DNA from: Rebecca billardiae RCC1528
Taxonomy: Eukaryota > Haptophyta
NCBI GenBank assembly: GCA_965240325.2
Contig: OZ251239.1
Location: forward strand, 186,001 to 250,000
Length of the DNA: 64,000 bases
Reading direction: 5' to 3'
How positions within the stretch are numbered: position 1 is the first letter of the stretch; every line of letters starts with the position of its first letter. Below the pieces are notes generated by a model that saw nothing but the letters and a program-made list of their open reading frames with translations, was not told the DNA's origin and ran no database searches. Shown one piece after another: positions 21,783-31,731 of the stretch. Made by a program: the position numbers and the translations under genes.

Positions 21783-23352
21783 CACGTGCGGGCTGCCACC
21801 GATCCATCTGGTCCGCGTAACCCTGGCGCCAGCACAGCCCCGAGCCAAAGCACCAGACGCCGCCATCCGCCGTCACGACGAAGCTGAGCCCGTTGCGCAC
21901 CACCACGCCGAGCGCGCACGCGCACGCGGCCGAGACGGCGTGCAGAGCGCGGCTGATGCCACCAGGCTGCGCCGCTCTGTCGGCCAGCTCCGACGGCGGC
22001 GGGCTGATGCAGACGGGGAGGGGCTCCGCCACGCTCCCCTCCACGCCAACGCCAAGCTCGCCCGCTCGATTCAAGCCGAACGCGTGCACGCTCCCGTCGT
22101 CCAACACCACGAGTGAGTATGCGCACCCAGCCGCCACACGGACCGCGCGCGCGCCGCGCACACCGATGGCCGCGACGGCGCGCGGCTCGCCGCGGCACAC
22201 GAGCACCTCGCCATGGCCCAGCGCGGGGATGCCGACTCCGAGGGCCGGGGCCGGGGGCGCGCCAGCCATGCCAGGGGCCGGGTCCGCGCTGGCGCCCAGC
22301 AGCGCTCCCCACGTGTACACCCGACCGTCGGCACCGAGCGCGATCGAGTGAGCCTCACCTGCGGCCGTGCCCTGAACACGCACCGCACGCAGCGCCGCGA
22401 CAGGCAGCGGCAGCGGCTCGGCCGCGCTGTTGCCAGGCACGCCGAGCTGGCCGTCGGCGTTGGCGCCGAAGGCGAAGAGCTCTCCGCTCGCCGAGCGCAC
22501 GAGGCTGTGCCGCACGCCCGCGCTCGCGCTCACTGCGCGCACGCGCGACAGCGCCTGAACGCGCTCCGGCGCGCGCGCGTGCGAACAGTCACCATGCCCC
22601 AGCTGGCCGTGGCCGCCGTGGCCGCAGCTGAAGAGCGCGCCGCTCGCCGCGACGAAGAGCGAGTGCTGCGCGCCCGCGGAGATCCCGACGACGCGCCGCC
22701 CGCCCGTCAGGAGCGCCTCCACGCGCGCCGGCGTGTACGCGAAGCTGGCTGCGCCCAGCCCCAGCTCACCAAAGGGTCCGTGCCCGAATGAGTAGGCACC
22801 GCCGTCCGCGCTGAGCGCGAGCACGTGCGCGCGGCCCGAGGAGACGGCGACGATGCGCACGCCGCGGAGCGCGGCGATGGGGCGCGGCCGCGCAACCAGC
22901 ACGTCGTCCTCGTCGCGGTCGACCGGCCCGTGCCCCAGCGCCGCCGCGTGGATATAGAATTTCGAGTACTCATATTCCACGCCCTCGGGCAGCCCGCCGA
23001 CGGTGAGCAGCGCGCCCTCACCGTCGACAAAGGCCGCGGAGGCCTCGCCCGCGGAGACGACGCTCGACTCGCCGCCACGCGCCGCGCGCTCGCGCCACTC
23101 GCGCAGGAGGAGCGCCTCCGTCGACACGTGCGCCAGCTGCGCCGGAGCGCGAGCGCGCAGCACCGTCTCGATGGGCGCCAGCGAAGCCCCGGCAGTGCCG
23201 GTGAGCGCGAGGGCGTGGCACACCCAGCTCAGGCGCACCAGATCTTCGGGTGCGTCCAAGTGGCTCACCACCCGGACGAGCACGTCCGTGGGCAGGTCGA
23301 GCAGCGAGTGCAGCGACTGCGCAGCCTCGGCCGGCGCCGATTCCGCTGCCAT
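21721..23352 (-). CDS. F-box protein with RCC1 repeats
   Basis: About 543 residues from the ATG at 23352; the frame is open further upstream but that part overlaps the divergent sulfotransferase gene. The N-terminus has an F-box (LDLPTDVLVRVVSHLDAPEDLVRLSWVC). Then come five or more RCC1-type blades with the pattern G..HS..L...G.LFSxGxGxxGQLGxG, for example GISAGAQHSLFVAASGALFSC and SASAGVRHSLVRSASGELFAFG. F-box proteins pair with Skp1 in SCF ubiquitin ligases, with the propeller as substrate binder; that role is inferred from the family. The C-terminus runs into the 67-bp tandem repeat, so the last 20 or so residues are probably recently acquired. Confidence 0.88.
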   Translation of the reverse strand: MAAESAPAEAAQSLHSLLDLPTDVLVRVVSHLDAPEDLVRLSWVCHALALTGTAGASLAPIETVLRARAPAQLAHVSTEALLLREWRERAARGGESSVVSAGEASAAFVDGEGALLTVGGLPEGVEYEYSKFYIHAAALGHGPVDRDEDDVLVARPRPIAALRGVRIVAVSSGRAHVLALSADGGAYSFGHGPFGELGLGAASFAYTPARVEALLTGGRRVVGISAGAQHSLFVAASGALFSCGHGGHGQLGHGDCSHARAPERVQALSRVRAVSASAGVRHSLVRSASGELFAFGANADGQLGVPGNSAAEPLPLPVAALRAVRVQGTAAGEAHSIALGADGRVYTWGALLGASADPAPGMAGAPPAPALGVGIPALGHGEVLVCRGEPRAVAAIGVRGARAVRVAAGCAYSLVVLDDGSVHAFGLNRAGELGVGVEGSVAEPLPVCISPPPSELADRAAQPGGISRALHAVSAACACALGVVVRNGLSFVVTADGGVWCFGSGLCWRQGYADQMDRWQPARVTRTDGGTTLTLAVAGSLSA

Positions 23353-23409
23353 CCTGGAGCAGGCCCACACCCGCCGCCGCCCTTTGGCCGGACCCCAAGA
23401 CGGCCGACC
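23353..23409. promoter_or_regulatory. 57-bp divergent intergenic region
   Basis: The start codons of the F-box/RCC1 gene (minus) and the sulfotransferase gene (plus) are 57 bp apart. Any promoter must be shared or lie within the coding sequences. No TATA box is visible; the stretch is C-rich with CCGCCGCCGCCC. Confidence 0.5.
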
Positions 23410-24453
23410 ATGGCGCGATTGAGACGCGTCTGGTTCGCGGTGCTCGCATCGTGCGCGTTGGGCGAGCCGCCGCCGATATGCCAGCTGCGCGACGCCCACT
23501 CGACGCGTGGATGCACTTGGTTCGAGCCGGCGCACAACGCGCACGCGTGCACCGGCGAGGTGGGCACGCGCGCCGCCGTGCCGCCGCCTGTCGTCACGTG
23601 CCTCAAAGGGGACAAGAAGAGTGGCACCACCTGGCTCGAGATGATGGTGCAGAGCCTACTGCGCGCGCACTGCGCGTCGCACCCGCAGGCGTGTACCTAC
23701 GCCGAGCGCAACCGCTGCGCCTACGCGCTCCCCACGGCAGCGAGCCCGCAGACACGTCCGGTGGTGGTCGGATTCGACGAGTGCCCGCCGCCATCCGCCG
23801 TGTCTGCGCGCGCGAGGCCGGCGCCAGCCGGCGTTGGCGTCGTTGGCGGCGGCGACGGCTCGGCGCAGGCGCCCATCGTGTGCGGCTCCAAGCACCACCT
23901 CGCCCGCGGCCTTGCGCACCGGCAGCTCGCCATCGTGCGCGACCCGCGCGACGTGGCCGTGAGCCGCTGGTTCTATCTGGGCGTGAAGCGCGACGGCGTG
24001 CGCACGCCCGCGCCGCCCACGCTGGACGACGGCTGGGCGCTGCGGCGCGTGCAGAAGAGCGCGGCGGAGATCGTGCGCGCCTTCGAGCTCGCGCAGCAGG
24101 CCTGCGCCGCGCACCTCCTCCGCTACGACGCGATGCTCGCTCGGCCCGAGCCAGAGCGCGTGCGCGCACTGCTGGCCGTTGGGAGCTTCATCGGCCTCGA
24201 CGGGCTCGGCGGCGAGTCGTTGCGCGAAGAGGACGCGCTCCGGGCGCTGCGGGAGAACGCCTTCGACGCCCTGCGCGCGTCGGGCAAGCAGGTCGTCGCG
24301 CACGGCGGGCTGAAGAACGCCACCAAGCTGCGCCAAGGCGCGGCGCACGCGTTCGCGCAGCACATGTCCGCCTCGGCCGTGCAGCAGACGACCGAGCTCA
24401 TGCGCAGCATACCGCTCGTCGCGAGCATGTACGGCGAGTGGCTGCGACGGTGA
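23410..24453 (+). CDS. Sulfotransferase (PAPS-dependent, secreted/Golgi type)
   Basis: 347 residues from the ATG at 23410. The N-terminus (RVWFAVLASCALGEPP) resembles a signal peptide or anchor. TCLKGDKKSGTTWLEMMVQS at residues 63-82 is the 5'-phosphosulfate-binding loop (family pattern PKSGTTW). VRDPRDVAVSRWFYLGV near 176-192 is the 3'-phosphate-binding motif with the usual Arg and Ser. The remainder (LLRYDAMLA, PLVASMYGEWL) fits the family C-terminus. It would transfer sulfate from PAPS to a carbohydrate or other acceptor in the secretory pathway. No intron was detected. Confidence 0.87.
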   Translation: MARLRRVWFAVLASCALGEPPPICQLRDAHSTRGCTWFEPAHNAHACTGEVGTRAAVPPPVVTCLKGDKKSGTTWLEMMVQSLLRAHCASHPQACTYAERNRCAYALPTAASPQTRPVVVGFDECPPPSAVSARARPAPAGVGVVGGGDGSAQAPIVCGSKHHLARGLAHRQLAIVRDPRDVAVSRWFYLGVKRDGVRTPAPPTLDDGWALRRVQKSAAEIVRAFELAQQACAAHLLRYDAMLARPEPERVRALLAVGSFIGLDGLGGESLREEDALRALRENAFDALRASGKQVVAHGGLKNATKLRQGAAHAFAQHMSASAVQQTTELMRSIPLVASMYGEWLRR

Positions 24454-24675
24454 CATCGCGGCTCGCCGGCCACCGACCACCCTGATGGTGACGAGAGATT
24501 GTCATTGTGATTGTGCCGTGAGATTTGAGTCTCGTCGGTCCGGGAGCTAAAAGCGCCAACGGACCTCGTCCGCGCTGGGCAGCCCGACGACCGGTGGCGG
24601 AAGCGTTCGCTGGCCACCCGGCACCCGCCACTCTCCAACGACCGCTGTTGCCGACCTCCGCCACGCTCATCCAAC

Positions 24676-25773
24676 ATGGCCACGATGACGAGCCCCAACG
24701 TGAAGGCCACGATCGGCGATGTCGAGTGGTCGTTGCGCGCGCACACGGCAGACCTTGGTGCGCCCGACGCGCTCGTGCCCATGAGCAGCCCGCAGTCGGC
24801 TCTGCCTGCAGCATTCGACCTCTTCGCGAGTCCCAACGAGTACTCGCATGACGCGGGTGGCGCCCACGCGCTCGCTCCGACCGCACTCCCGCTCCCCACG
24901 ATCTTCGAGGACGTGCCGTGTTTCTACGAGGAGCACCTAGTCGAGCAATCGACCGCACGCGCTCAGCCGCTGGCCAGCACGGGCAGCCACGCACGCGCGG
25001 ACGTTGGTTTCGATGCAGCTGCGCACTCGACACTCCCGAAGAAGCCGTGTCGCACGCGCGCGCGCGCCGGCGTGATTGGCGGCGTGGCGCTCGTGGTCGG
25101 CGGATGCGCAACGCTGTGCGCCGCCCCGCCACTCCACAGCGGCGGCGACGCGCTTGCTGTCGCGTCTCAGGATGTGGCACACGACAACATCAGCTTTGTC
25201 GAGGGCTGGTCCACGCCCTCGTCAATGTCTGTGCCAAACGCAAACAGCTTCGGAAAGCCTTGTGCGTTGCCAAAGTCCTGGCAGCAAGGTGGCAGATCGA
25301 CGAGTGCCAAGTCCAAGCGCGTGGCCGACGCAGACGATCTCGACCTCAACCCAGCGCTGCACGGAGCTTACGAGCTCATTGCATCGCGCGGCTGGCTGCA
25401 TGACGAGCTCTGGCAGCTGGCAGCGAAGGCCTTTTTCGCAGAGCTGGAGGAGAAGGAGGCCGAGCGGCAGCTGCGCATGGACTTGGACTCGTCAAGGTTC
25501 ACCAGCGACTACCACAACCTTGGCGCGGATCAGGACTTCAAGGCCTACCATGCTGATGAGCCAGTCGAAGTGCTGTTTCGCCACACCATCGTCGACGTGA
25601 TCACCCTGCTTCAGCTCGTGGCGTGCAAGTGCTGGCTCCGAGTCGTGCGCCGGCTGAAAGGCCCTGGTGAGCGTACCCGCAACGCTGCAATAATGCTTGC
25701 GTCCGTTGCGGCGGCCTCGCGCGGCGATCTCATCGGCACGCAGCCATTCCGTCGTCGTCATTATTGGTATTGA
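24676..25773 (+). CDS. Predicted single-pass membrane protein of unknown function
   Basis: 365 residues from the ATG at 24676. One strong transmembrane segment (AGVIGGVALVVGGCATLCAA, 131-150) separates a low-complexity N-terminal region from a more polar C-terminal region. The latter contains a helical, charged stretch (ELWQLAAKAFFAELEEKEAERQLRMDL) and a second weaker hydrophobic stretch (TIVDVITLLQLVACKCWLRVV). I do not recognise a family. Codon use and balanced composition in this frame support coding. Confidence 0.6.
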   Translation: MATMTSPNVKATIGDVEWSLRAHTADLGAPDALVPMSSPQSALPAAFDLFASPNEYSHDAGGAHALAPTALPLPTIFEDVPCFYEEHLVEQSTARAQPLASTGSHARADVGFDAAAHSTLPKKPCRTRARAGVIGGVALVVGGCATLCAAPPLHSGGDALAVASQDVAHDNISFVEGWSTPSSMSVPNANSFGKPCALPKSWQQGGRSTSAKSKRVADADDLDLNPALHGAYELIASRGWLHDELWQLAAKAFFAELEEKEAERQLRMDLDSSRFTSDYHNLGADQDFKAYHADEPVEVLFRHTIVDVITLLQLVACKCWLRVVRRLKGPGERTRNAAIMLASVAAASRGDLIGTQPFRRRHYWY

Positions 25774-25867
25774 TGACCTCCGCTACAGTTTCACTGAAGA
25801 ATAAGAGACGCACACAGCTCAGGCAGGCGAGATTGACGCCCTAGTTACTTGACAGATTGCCTGCTAC

Positions 25868-26045
25868 TGTATGTCAGCCTCGACCTGCCTGTGCCCGCAT
25901 GGGCGCGCCCGATGATTGACACGAGCATACACCGTCGTCACTCGGGAGCGCCGTCTCCAAGCTGGTTGGCGGTGACGCCGAAAGCAGCGCACGCGCACTC
26001 ATGAGGCCGCATGCGACTGACGGGCGCCGCCGCCGCCGCGACTCG
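25868..26045 (+). pseudogene. Truncated copy of a sulfotransferase 3' end
   Basis: The segment matches the last ~145 bp of the gene at 29864-30781 and some of its 3' flank: both read TATGTCAGCCTCGACCTGCC and CTCGGGAGCGCCGTCTCCAA. It has substitutions, a small insertion (near 25930) and a deletion. It has no upstream coding part. The orientation is the same as the intact gene 4.7 kb downstream. Confidence 0.85.
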
Positions 26046-26127
26046 GCGGAGTCCGAGGACCGGGGCGCCGCCTGTAGTCGCATATGATTGACTGCATATC
26101 CGAGCATAAGCTGTGATGACAATAGTA

Positions 26128-26293
<166 letters not shown>

Positions 26294-26476
26294 CTAATCA
26301 CGCCTATTATCGCTACTACTGTCGTTACATACACATACATTTCTGCTCGTCTTTCTGCTCTCCGTCTCTCGTCTCTCTCTCGATCTCTCACTCTCTCTCG
26401 TCGATCTCATCGTCTCTCGATCTCTCTATATACTGAGTCTCTCTCTCTCCTCGGGCATGACTCTCTCGTCTTTTCA

Positions 26477-26661
<185 letters not shown>

Positions 26662-27442
26662 CGACGAGCACGAGCAAAGAAGCACGACGAAGGAGATGGG
26701 GCCTCGTTTGCTGATGATCAGGCCTGAAGGGGCCGTAACTGATGAGCAGCTCGGCGCGAAAGGTCGTAAAGTGCCGATATGTGTGAGCTCGACTGGTTGG
26801 TTGCTTTCAGATGAGCTTGGAAAGCTGCCACTCGGACTGCAGATGTTCTTGGATATATGATCTCGAGCGCCGAATAGAAAAGAGGAGCAGGTACAGAAGG
26901 AGCCAGTGTGATTGCTGGCAAATATATATATACACAAAAAGCGGCAGCGGCCATGATGACGATAACGCAGAAAGCTTGTCCGAGGGATGGTCTTATTGGG
27001 AAAGGACGCGCTGGTCGTACAGCTATCCGGATTGGGTACCAGCACGTAGCAACTACCTGTAGGATCAGGTAGACGATCGTGGAGGCCCTTGGCCTTGGCT
27101 GTCACCACGGCGACGCATCATCACCTTGGCCAGCCTCCCTGCACATTCGGTTATAACTGCGTTATAACGCCATATACAGCAGCATGCACACTTCGTCTCT
27201 TATTGCTCCGATCGATCTCCGTCTGACGCAGTCATCGGACCGACTGACTTATTCGTCACTTCATGGGCTTATTATATATATATATTATTCTATGTATATT
27301 AATTATTAATAGAGAGAGAGAGAGAATAATACATTATTATAAGTATAACGCGAGCTAGCTGGGGGCGGTGGACCGCGGAGCTGGAGCCTATATTACTACA
27401 GTTACCAACCGTATCATCGTCATCAATAAATTGTGTGCGCCG

Positions 27443-28861
27443 CTATGATGCTGCGCCGTGCGTGCGCAGGTGTCGGCGACGACGCCCCGCCGGACCCGGA
27501 TGCTGCTCAGCCAGCAGCTGCTGGACTTGCTGCACGATGTGGCTCACGTTCGCCGCGTATGGGCGGTTGAGCGTGTCGAGCAGCCACCGTGGCGGCACCC
27601 GCTTCCTCGGCTGCGGCGGCTTGCCAGGGCCGAGCACATTCACCTCGACCGGCGCCTGCAGCTCAAGCGCCTCGGCCAGCCGCTGCGCCGTGCCGGGGCG
27701 CGCTGCGCAGAAGAACGGGTCGCACAGGATCACCCAGCGCGTGCTCGAGCTCGGCGTGAATGCCATGTTGTGCACGCCCGCGCCGAAGGCGTGCACGACG
27801 ACGCGCGCGTGCGCCAGCAGGCGCGCGCGCTCACAGAGCGAGAGCGCCCCAAACTCCGCCTGCACAAAGCCGAGCTTGGCGAGCTGCGCGCCCAGCTCCG
27901 GCTCGTTGGTCATCGCGCGCGCCTGCCCCTGCTCGGCGTCCTTGCGGGAGAAGAAGAGCAGCTCGGCGTGCGCTCCGCCGGCTTGCGCTTCGGCCGCGCC
28001 GGTGGCCGTGCCGGCTGGGCAGGCGGCCGACGCCCCGGCGCGGAGGGCCCGAAAGGTGGCGCGCGAGGCGGCGTTGATCTCCCACGTGAGGCTGGTGTGG
28101 CTGGGCACCCACAGCTCGCGCCACCCGGGCCCCTTGTACGCCCGCCCGCGCATCCACGGGAGCACGGAGCGCGTGTCGATCCCAAGGAGCTCCACCGCTT
28201 GCCGCTGGAAGGGCAGCCCCCATGCCCCCTCGACGAGCACAAAGAGCGGGGGCCCGGGGCCGAGCACGGCGCGCAGCAGCGCGTGCGCCAGGTGGAGCTT
28301 CGGAAGCGCCTCGGAGAGGAAGTGGTTGAAGTTGTGGCCCCACGGGTGCGAGATGAGGACGGCGGGCGCGCTGTTGAACGCGCCCGTCAGGGTGCACGGG
28401 TTGTTCGGGCCCGGTCGTGGGAAGGCCTTGCTCCTGAGCAGGTCACACGTGGCCACGTCAAAGCCCTGAGACAGGGCGAGTTGCCCGATGCCCTTTTGCG
28501 CGGGCGCGGGCGTGACGTACATGAATCTGTGGGTCTGCCACGCCCGGTCATCCCCACCACCGACGAGGCCGTCAATCGACAGCTGGCAAGTCCCATAGGC
28601 ACCCGAGCGCAACGTGCGGTTGCACTCACGAAACGACCGCACGACCTCAGCTGAGACCAGCGGGTGCGCGCCGGCAGGCCCGTCGACACCGGCAGCTGTC
28701 GAGAGCGCCCAGGCGCCGCACAGAGCCAGAGCAAGCAAACGGCGGCGCCAAGGCGGCGGCCACGTAAGCGTGGCGCGATGGCAGCGTGCGCATGCCCCCA
28801 CCCCAGTCGGTACGCAGGGAACACCCTGCATGGCAGTGCCCACCGCTGGTCCGAGCCCCAT
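27443..28861 (-). CDS. GT61-like glycosyltransferase
   Basis: 472 residues from the ATG at 28861. A type II signal anchor lies at about 40-58 (RRLLALALCGAWALSTAAG). Family features are HNFNHFLSEALPKLHLAHAL at 176-195 and, near the C-terminus, VVVHAFGAGVHNMAFTPSSS, which matches the GT61/DUF563 block GAHGAGLxNxxF. Upstream LLFFSRKD fits the family R-K position. GT61 enzymes include plant xylosyl- and arabinosyltransferases and protein O-GlcNAc/xylose transferases of the ER and Golgi; the sugar used here cannot be told. No intron was seen. Confidence 0.82.
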   Translation of the reverse strand: MGLGPAVGTAMQGVPCVPTGVGACARCHRATLTWPPPWRRRLLALALCGAWALSTAAGVDGPAGAHPLVSAEVVRSFRECNRTLRSGAYGTCQLSIDGLVGGGDDRAWQTHRFMYVTPAPAQKGIGQLALSQGFDVATCDLLRSKAFPRPGPNNPCTLTGAFNSAPAVLISHPWGHNFNHFLSEALPKLHLAHALLRAVLGPGPPLFVLVEGAWGLPFQRQAVELLGIDTRSVLPWMRGRAYKGPGWRELWVPSHTSLTWEINAASRATFRALRAGASAACPAGTATGAAEAQAGGAHAELLFFSRKDAEQGQARAMTNEPELGAQLAKLGFVQAEFGALSLCERARLLAHARVVVHAFGAGVHNMAFTPSSSTRWVILCDPFFCAARPGTAQRLAEALELQAPVEVNVLGPGKPPQPRKRVPPRWLLDTLNRPYAANVSHIVQQVQQLLAEQHPGPAGRRRRHLRTHGAAS

Positions 28862-29186
28862 CCTTCCGGCTTCCGGGCTGATCTCGGAGATCGGTTCCAG
28901 ATTTTGACGACGAAGATCGGTTATTCACTTTGAGTGTCTTCCGGACCCATTCTATGATTTAACGACACAGGTAGGACGACGCGGGTCTCCTGATTCGTCG
29001 GCGGCAGTGCCCGATCGTCGACACGAAGTCGGCGTTGGTGGCAGAGCATAGCCTGCACCGCGATCGTAAAGCTTGAGCGCGGCCTTGAGCTGCTGAAGCG
29101 CGATCCACCTGCGCTGCGCGGCTCGCATGGACCTGCTGTGCCCCGAGCAAGGGCGAAAGTGCAGGTCCGGATGTCAGCTGGCAGTC
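28862..29186. other. Gap between a gene start and a gene end
   Basis: No complete gene. On the minus strand a stretch translating as RRWIALQQLKAALKLYDRGA near 29050-29110 looks like coding sequence. It could be a last exon of the gene at 29187-29612, as CAG|GTACGA near 29210 is a plausible donor, but I could not fix a consistent acceptor. Confidence 0.35.
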
Positions 29187-29612
29187 TCAGCCGCGGGTAG
29201 CAGCTGGTCGTACCTGCCCCGTGCTCCCCGGGCGGTCGCGTACGCGCTTGCTGCTCGAGCCAGCTGGCTGGCTGGCGGCGGCTGGCGCTGCGGCGTCGTC
29301 CAGGGTGCGCTTTGCCCGCTGCGGCGACGCCTCCTCGTCGTCCAAGTCGTCGCCCGGGGGCGAGTCTCGGTCATCGTGGAGGGGGGCAGCAGGGGCTGGC
29401 GTGGGCGGTGCAGCGGTCGGCGCCAGGCGCGCCGCCTTGCGCGCCTGGCGTTCCTTGACGGCGCGGCTCGCCGAGGAGCGACGGCTCGATGGAGAACGAA
29501 TCCGTCGGCCCTCGGCGTCGCGCCGTTGCCCGCGCTTCCCACGCCGGGGCTTCTTCTTCCGCTTCTGAGAGTGCTGCTGCTCGTCGTTTGCCTGCAGCAC
29601 CTCAGCGTCCAT
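29187..29612 (-). CDS. Basic, disordered, probably nuclear protein
   Basis: 142 residues from the ATG at 29612; the frame stays open upstream to 29864, where it would overlap the divergent sulfotransferase start. The composition is Lys/Arg/Ser-rich: QKRKKKPRRGKRGQRRD is a strong nuclear localisation pattern, followed by RAVKERQARKAARL and an acidic patch (DDLDDEEASPQRAKRTLDD). No folded domain is visible. The 3' end is uncertain because an intron may follow. The function is unknown. Confidence 0.45.
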   Translation of the reverse strand: MDAEVLQANDEQQHSQKRKKKPRRGKRGQRRDAEGRRIRSPSSRRSSASRAVKERQARKAARLAPTAAPPTPAPAAPLHDDRDSPPGDDLDDEEASPQRAKRTLDDAAAPAAASQPAGSSSKRVRDRPGSTGQVRPAATRG

Positions 29613-29863
29613 GCCCTGCGCGGCGGGCGGGCGAACCGGCGGGGCCGGCTTGCGCGCTGCGCGCTGGGCGGTCGGCGGGGGAGCACGAGTAGGCGCGCCA
29701 CGGCCTCCCTTGCGCCGCCGGCTGCCACCGGCGGGGGTTCCCTGTGGAGAAGCAAGGCCTGCATCCGTCACGGCCGTCGGCCACAGAGCCACAGTTCGCG
29801 TCAGACACGGGACCGTTTGACGCCGTCCGCGTTGGGCTTTCCGGTCAATCACGAATTGGTGCA

Positions 29864-30781
29864 ATGGCGGCCTCGTCCGCCCTGGTGTGCATACTGTGCA
29901 CGGCTCAAATGACTCGGGCCGGGTTGGTGCGCTTCGCAGAGGTGCCCAACGAGTACGACTTCGTCCTCATTCCAGAGCACAACCTGCTCCTCTGCCACAT
30001 CGCCAAGAACGCAGGCACCGCATTCCAGAAGCTCGTTCACGAGCTTCGGCTACCGTCCGATCCTGCGCTGAAGAAATGGTCGTTCTACCAAGGCAGCCTC
30101 GCGACCACGTATTTCGGGAAGACGCCGTCCGATATCGCGGCGATGCTTGCCAACAGCTCGTTCCACAAGGCAGTCTTCCTTCGAGACCCACTCGAGCGCT
30201 TCTACAGTGCGTGGGCGTCCAAGTGTGCCAATCGCGACGCGGACGGCCGGCGTGTCTGCTATCAAGTGTTTGGCAGTGCTTCTGTAGGCTTCGGCTTTGC
30301 GGCCATGAGCCTCGGCGCTCGAAAGAAAGCAAACGTAGACCTTCACTTCAAGCACCAGTACAGGATGTGCGGCGGGCTCCCTGGCACGCTCCCATGGTAC
30401 CAGACCGTGGAGCGGATCAACGCATCAAGGATGCACGAGACAGTGGACAGCCTGCTCCGCGCGGTTGGCGTGAGGGCGGAGGTGGCAGATCGCCTTGCAG
30501 GCAAGCACTTTGGCGTGCGGAGACGTATTGCTCACGCGCACGAGTCCTTCGCCGACGAGGCCGCCCCCGCCATGTACGCCAAAATCAACAGCTCCGCTCT
30601 CGTGACGCGGTTGGCCGTGTACTACCTGCGCGACTATGTCAGCCTCGACCTGCCTGTGCCCGTATGGGCGCGTCCGATGATTGACACGAGCACACTCGGG
30701 AGCGCCGTCTCCAAGCTGGTTGGCGGTGACGCCGAGAGCAGCGCGCGCACGCTACGCGCACTGATGAGGCCACGCGACTGA
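29864..30781 (+). CDS. Carbohydrate sulfotransferase-like protein (Sulfotransfer_2 type)
   Basis: 305 residues from the ATG at 29864, which opens a signal-peptide-like start (SALVCILCTAQMTRAG). LLCHIAKNAGTAFQKLVHEL at about 42-61 is the PAPS 5'-phosphosulfate loop in the form used by Golgi HNK-1/chondroitin-type sulfotransferases (pattern xPKxAxT). AVFLRDPLERFYSAWASKC at about 103-121 is the 3'-phosphate site (RDPxxRxxSAY). Cys residues in the middle (ANRDADGRRVCYQ, RMCGG) are typical. Likely role: sulfation of secreted glycans. A partial copy of its 3' end lies at 25868. Confidence 0.82.
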   Translation: MAASSALVCILCTAQMTRAGLVRFAEVPNEYDFVLIPEHNLLLCHIAKNAGTAFQKLVHELRLPSDPALKKWSFYQGSLATTYFGKTPSDIAAMLANSSFHKAVFLRDPLERFYSAWASKCANRDADGRRVCYQVFGSASVGFGFAAMSLGARKKANVDLHFKHQYRMCGGLPGTLPWYQTVERINASRMHETVDSLLRAVGVRAEVADRLAGKHFGVRRRIAHAHESFADEAAPAMYAKINSSALVTRLAVYYLRDYVSLDLPVPVWARPMIDTSTLGSAVSKLVGGDAESSARTLRALMRPRD

Positions 30782-31731
30782 GGCCGATGGCAGTCATCAA
30801 GCACTCTCGGAGCAGCGCCGCAGTGATGCCCCGATCATCACCGATCACGATGGCCGCCGCCGCGACTCATGGCAATGCGACTTGCGAGCTTCGATCGATC
30901 ATGCACTGCTACTGGTCATCTGCTGCGCGCCATCTGATCATCATGCCGCATCAGCAATAATATCACAATAATTAGATTTATCAGTTTATTATTATATAAT
31001 ATATAATATATAATGTCGTCGTCAAATCAGTCGTGACTCAGTGAGTACTGAGTGAGTCGCGTCGTAAGTGATAGATGCACGCGACTCTGTTTATTATTAA
31101 ATCAGTCCAGGATGACTGCTGCGCAAGTATCATACTGCTACCAGACCGTTCTGCGTTCAGGCCGACCACGTCCACTTATAATATATATATATATAATATA
31201 ATAATACTAATGTCTTATATTTCACCGCTGATAAGTGACGATGAGTGATAATATATGCCATACATCGTCATCCGTCCCCGGTTGGCGCTTCTCCCGGAGA
31301 TATATCGGTGGCAGTCAACGCTCGGCGCGGACTCGCGGGATTATTCTCGGAGTCAAATGCATGTACAGTTAAACTGACTCACGGAGTCACTGAGTCAGGC
31401 TGTCAGTGACTGAGGGCGAGGCTGACACTGTGACTCTGTGGCTGTGCAGCGTGCACGCGTCGGCCCGTGAGTCCCGCCGGCCACTGGCGGCGGAGTGCAA
31501 GTTTAGCATCACGTAATAAAGCTGACTACGTAGTGACTACTGAGCACGATCTAGCACTCTGACTGACTCAGTCTGCCAAGCCTTAGCCTCTGCCGCTGAC
31601 ACTCACCGTCACGTCAACGTGACTCACGAACCGCACCGTAGGCCGGCCGTTGTGTGACCGAACTTTCCTCCGAGTTTCGTCTCCGGAGTCCGGAATATGG
31701 CCGCGATTCCCTCCCGGCGGGGCCGCTAGAA
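30782..31731. other. AT-rich intergenic region, no gene seen
   Basis: 950 bp with TAT-rich short repeats near 30970-31010 and 31180-31200 and many ACTGAGTGA-type words. No open frame with gene-like composition. It probably contains the 3' flank of the sulfotransferase and the promoter of the TIR-like/TPR gene. Confidence 0.55.
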
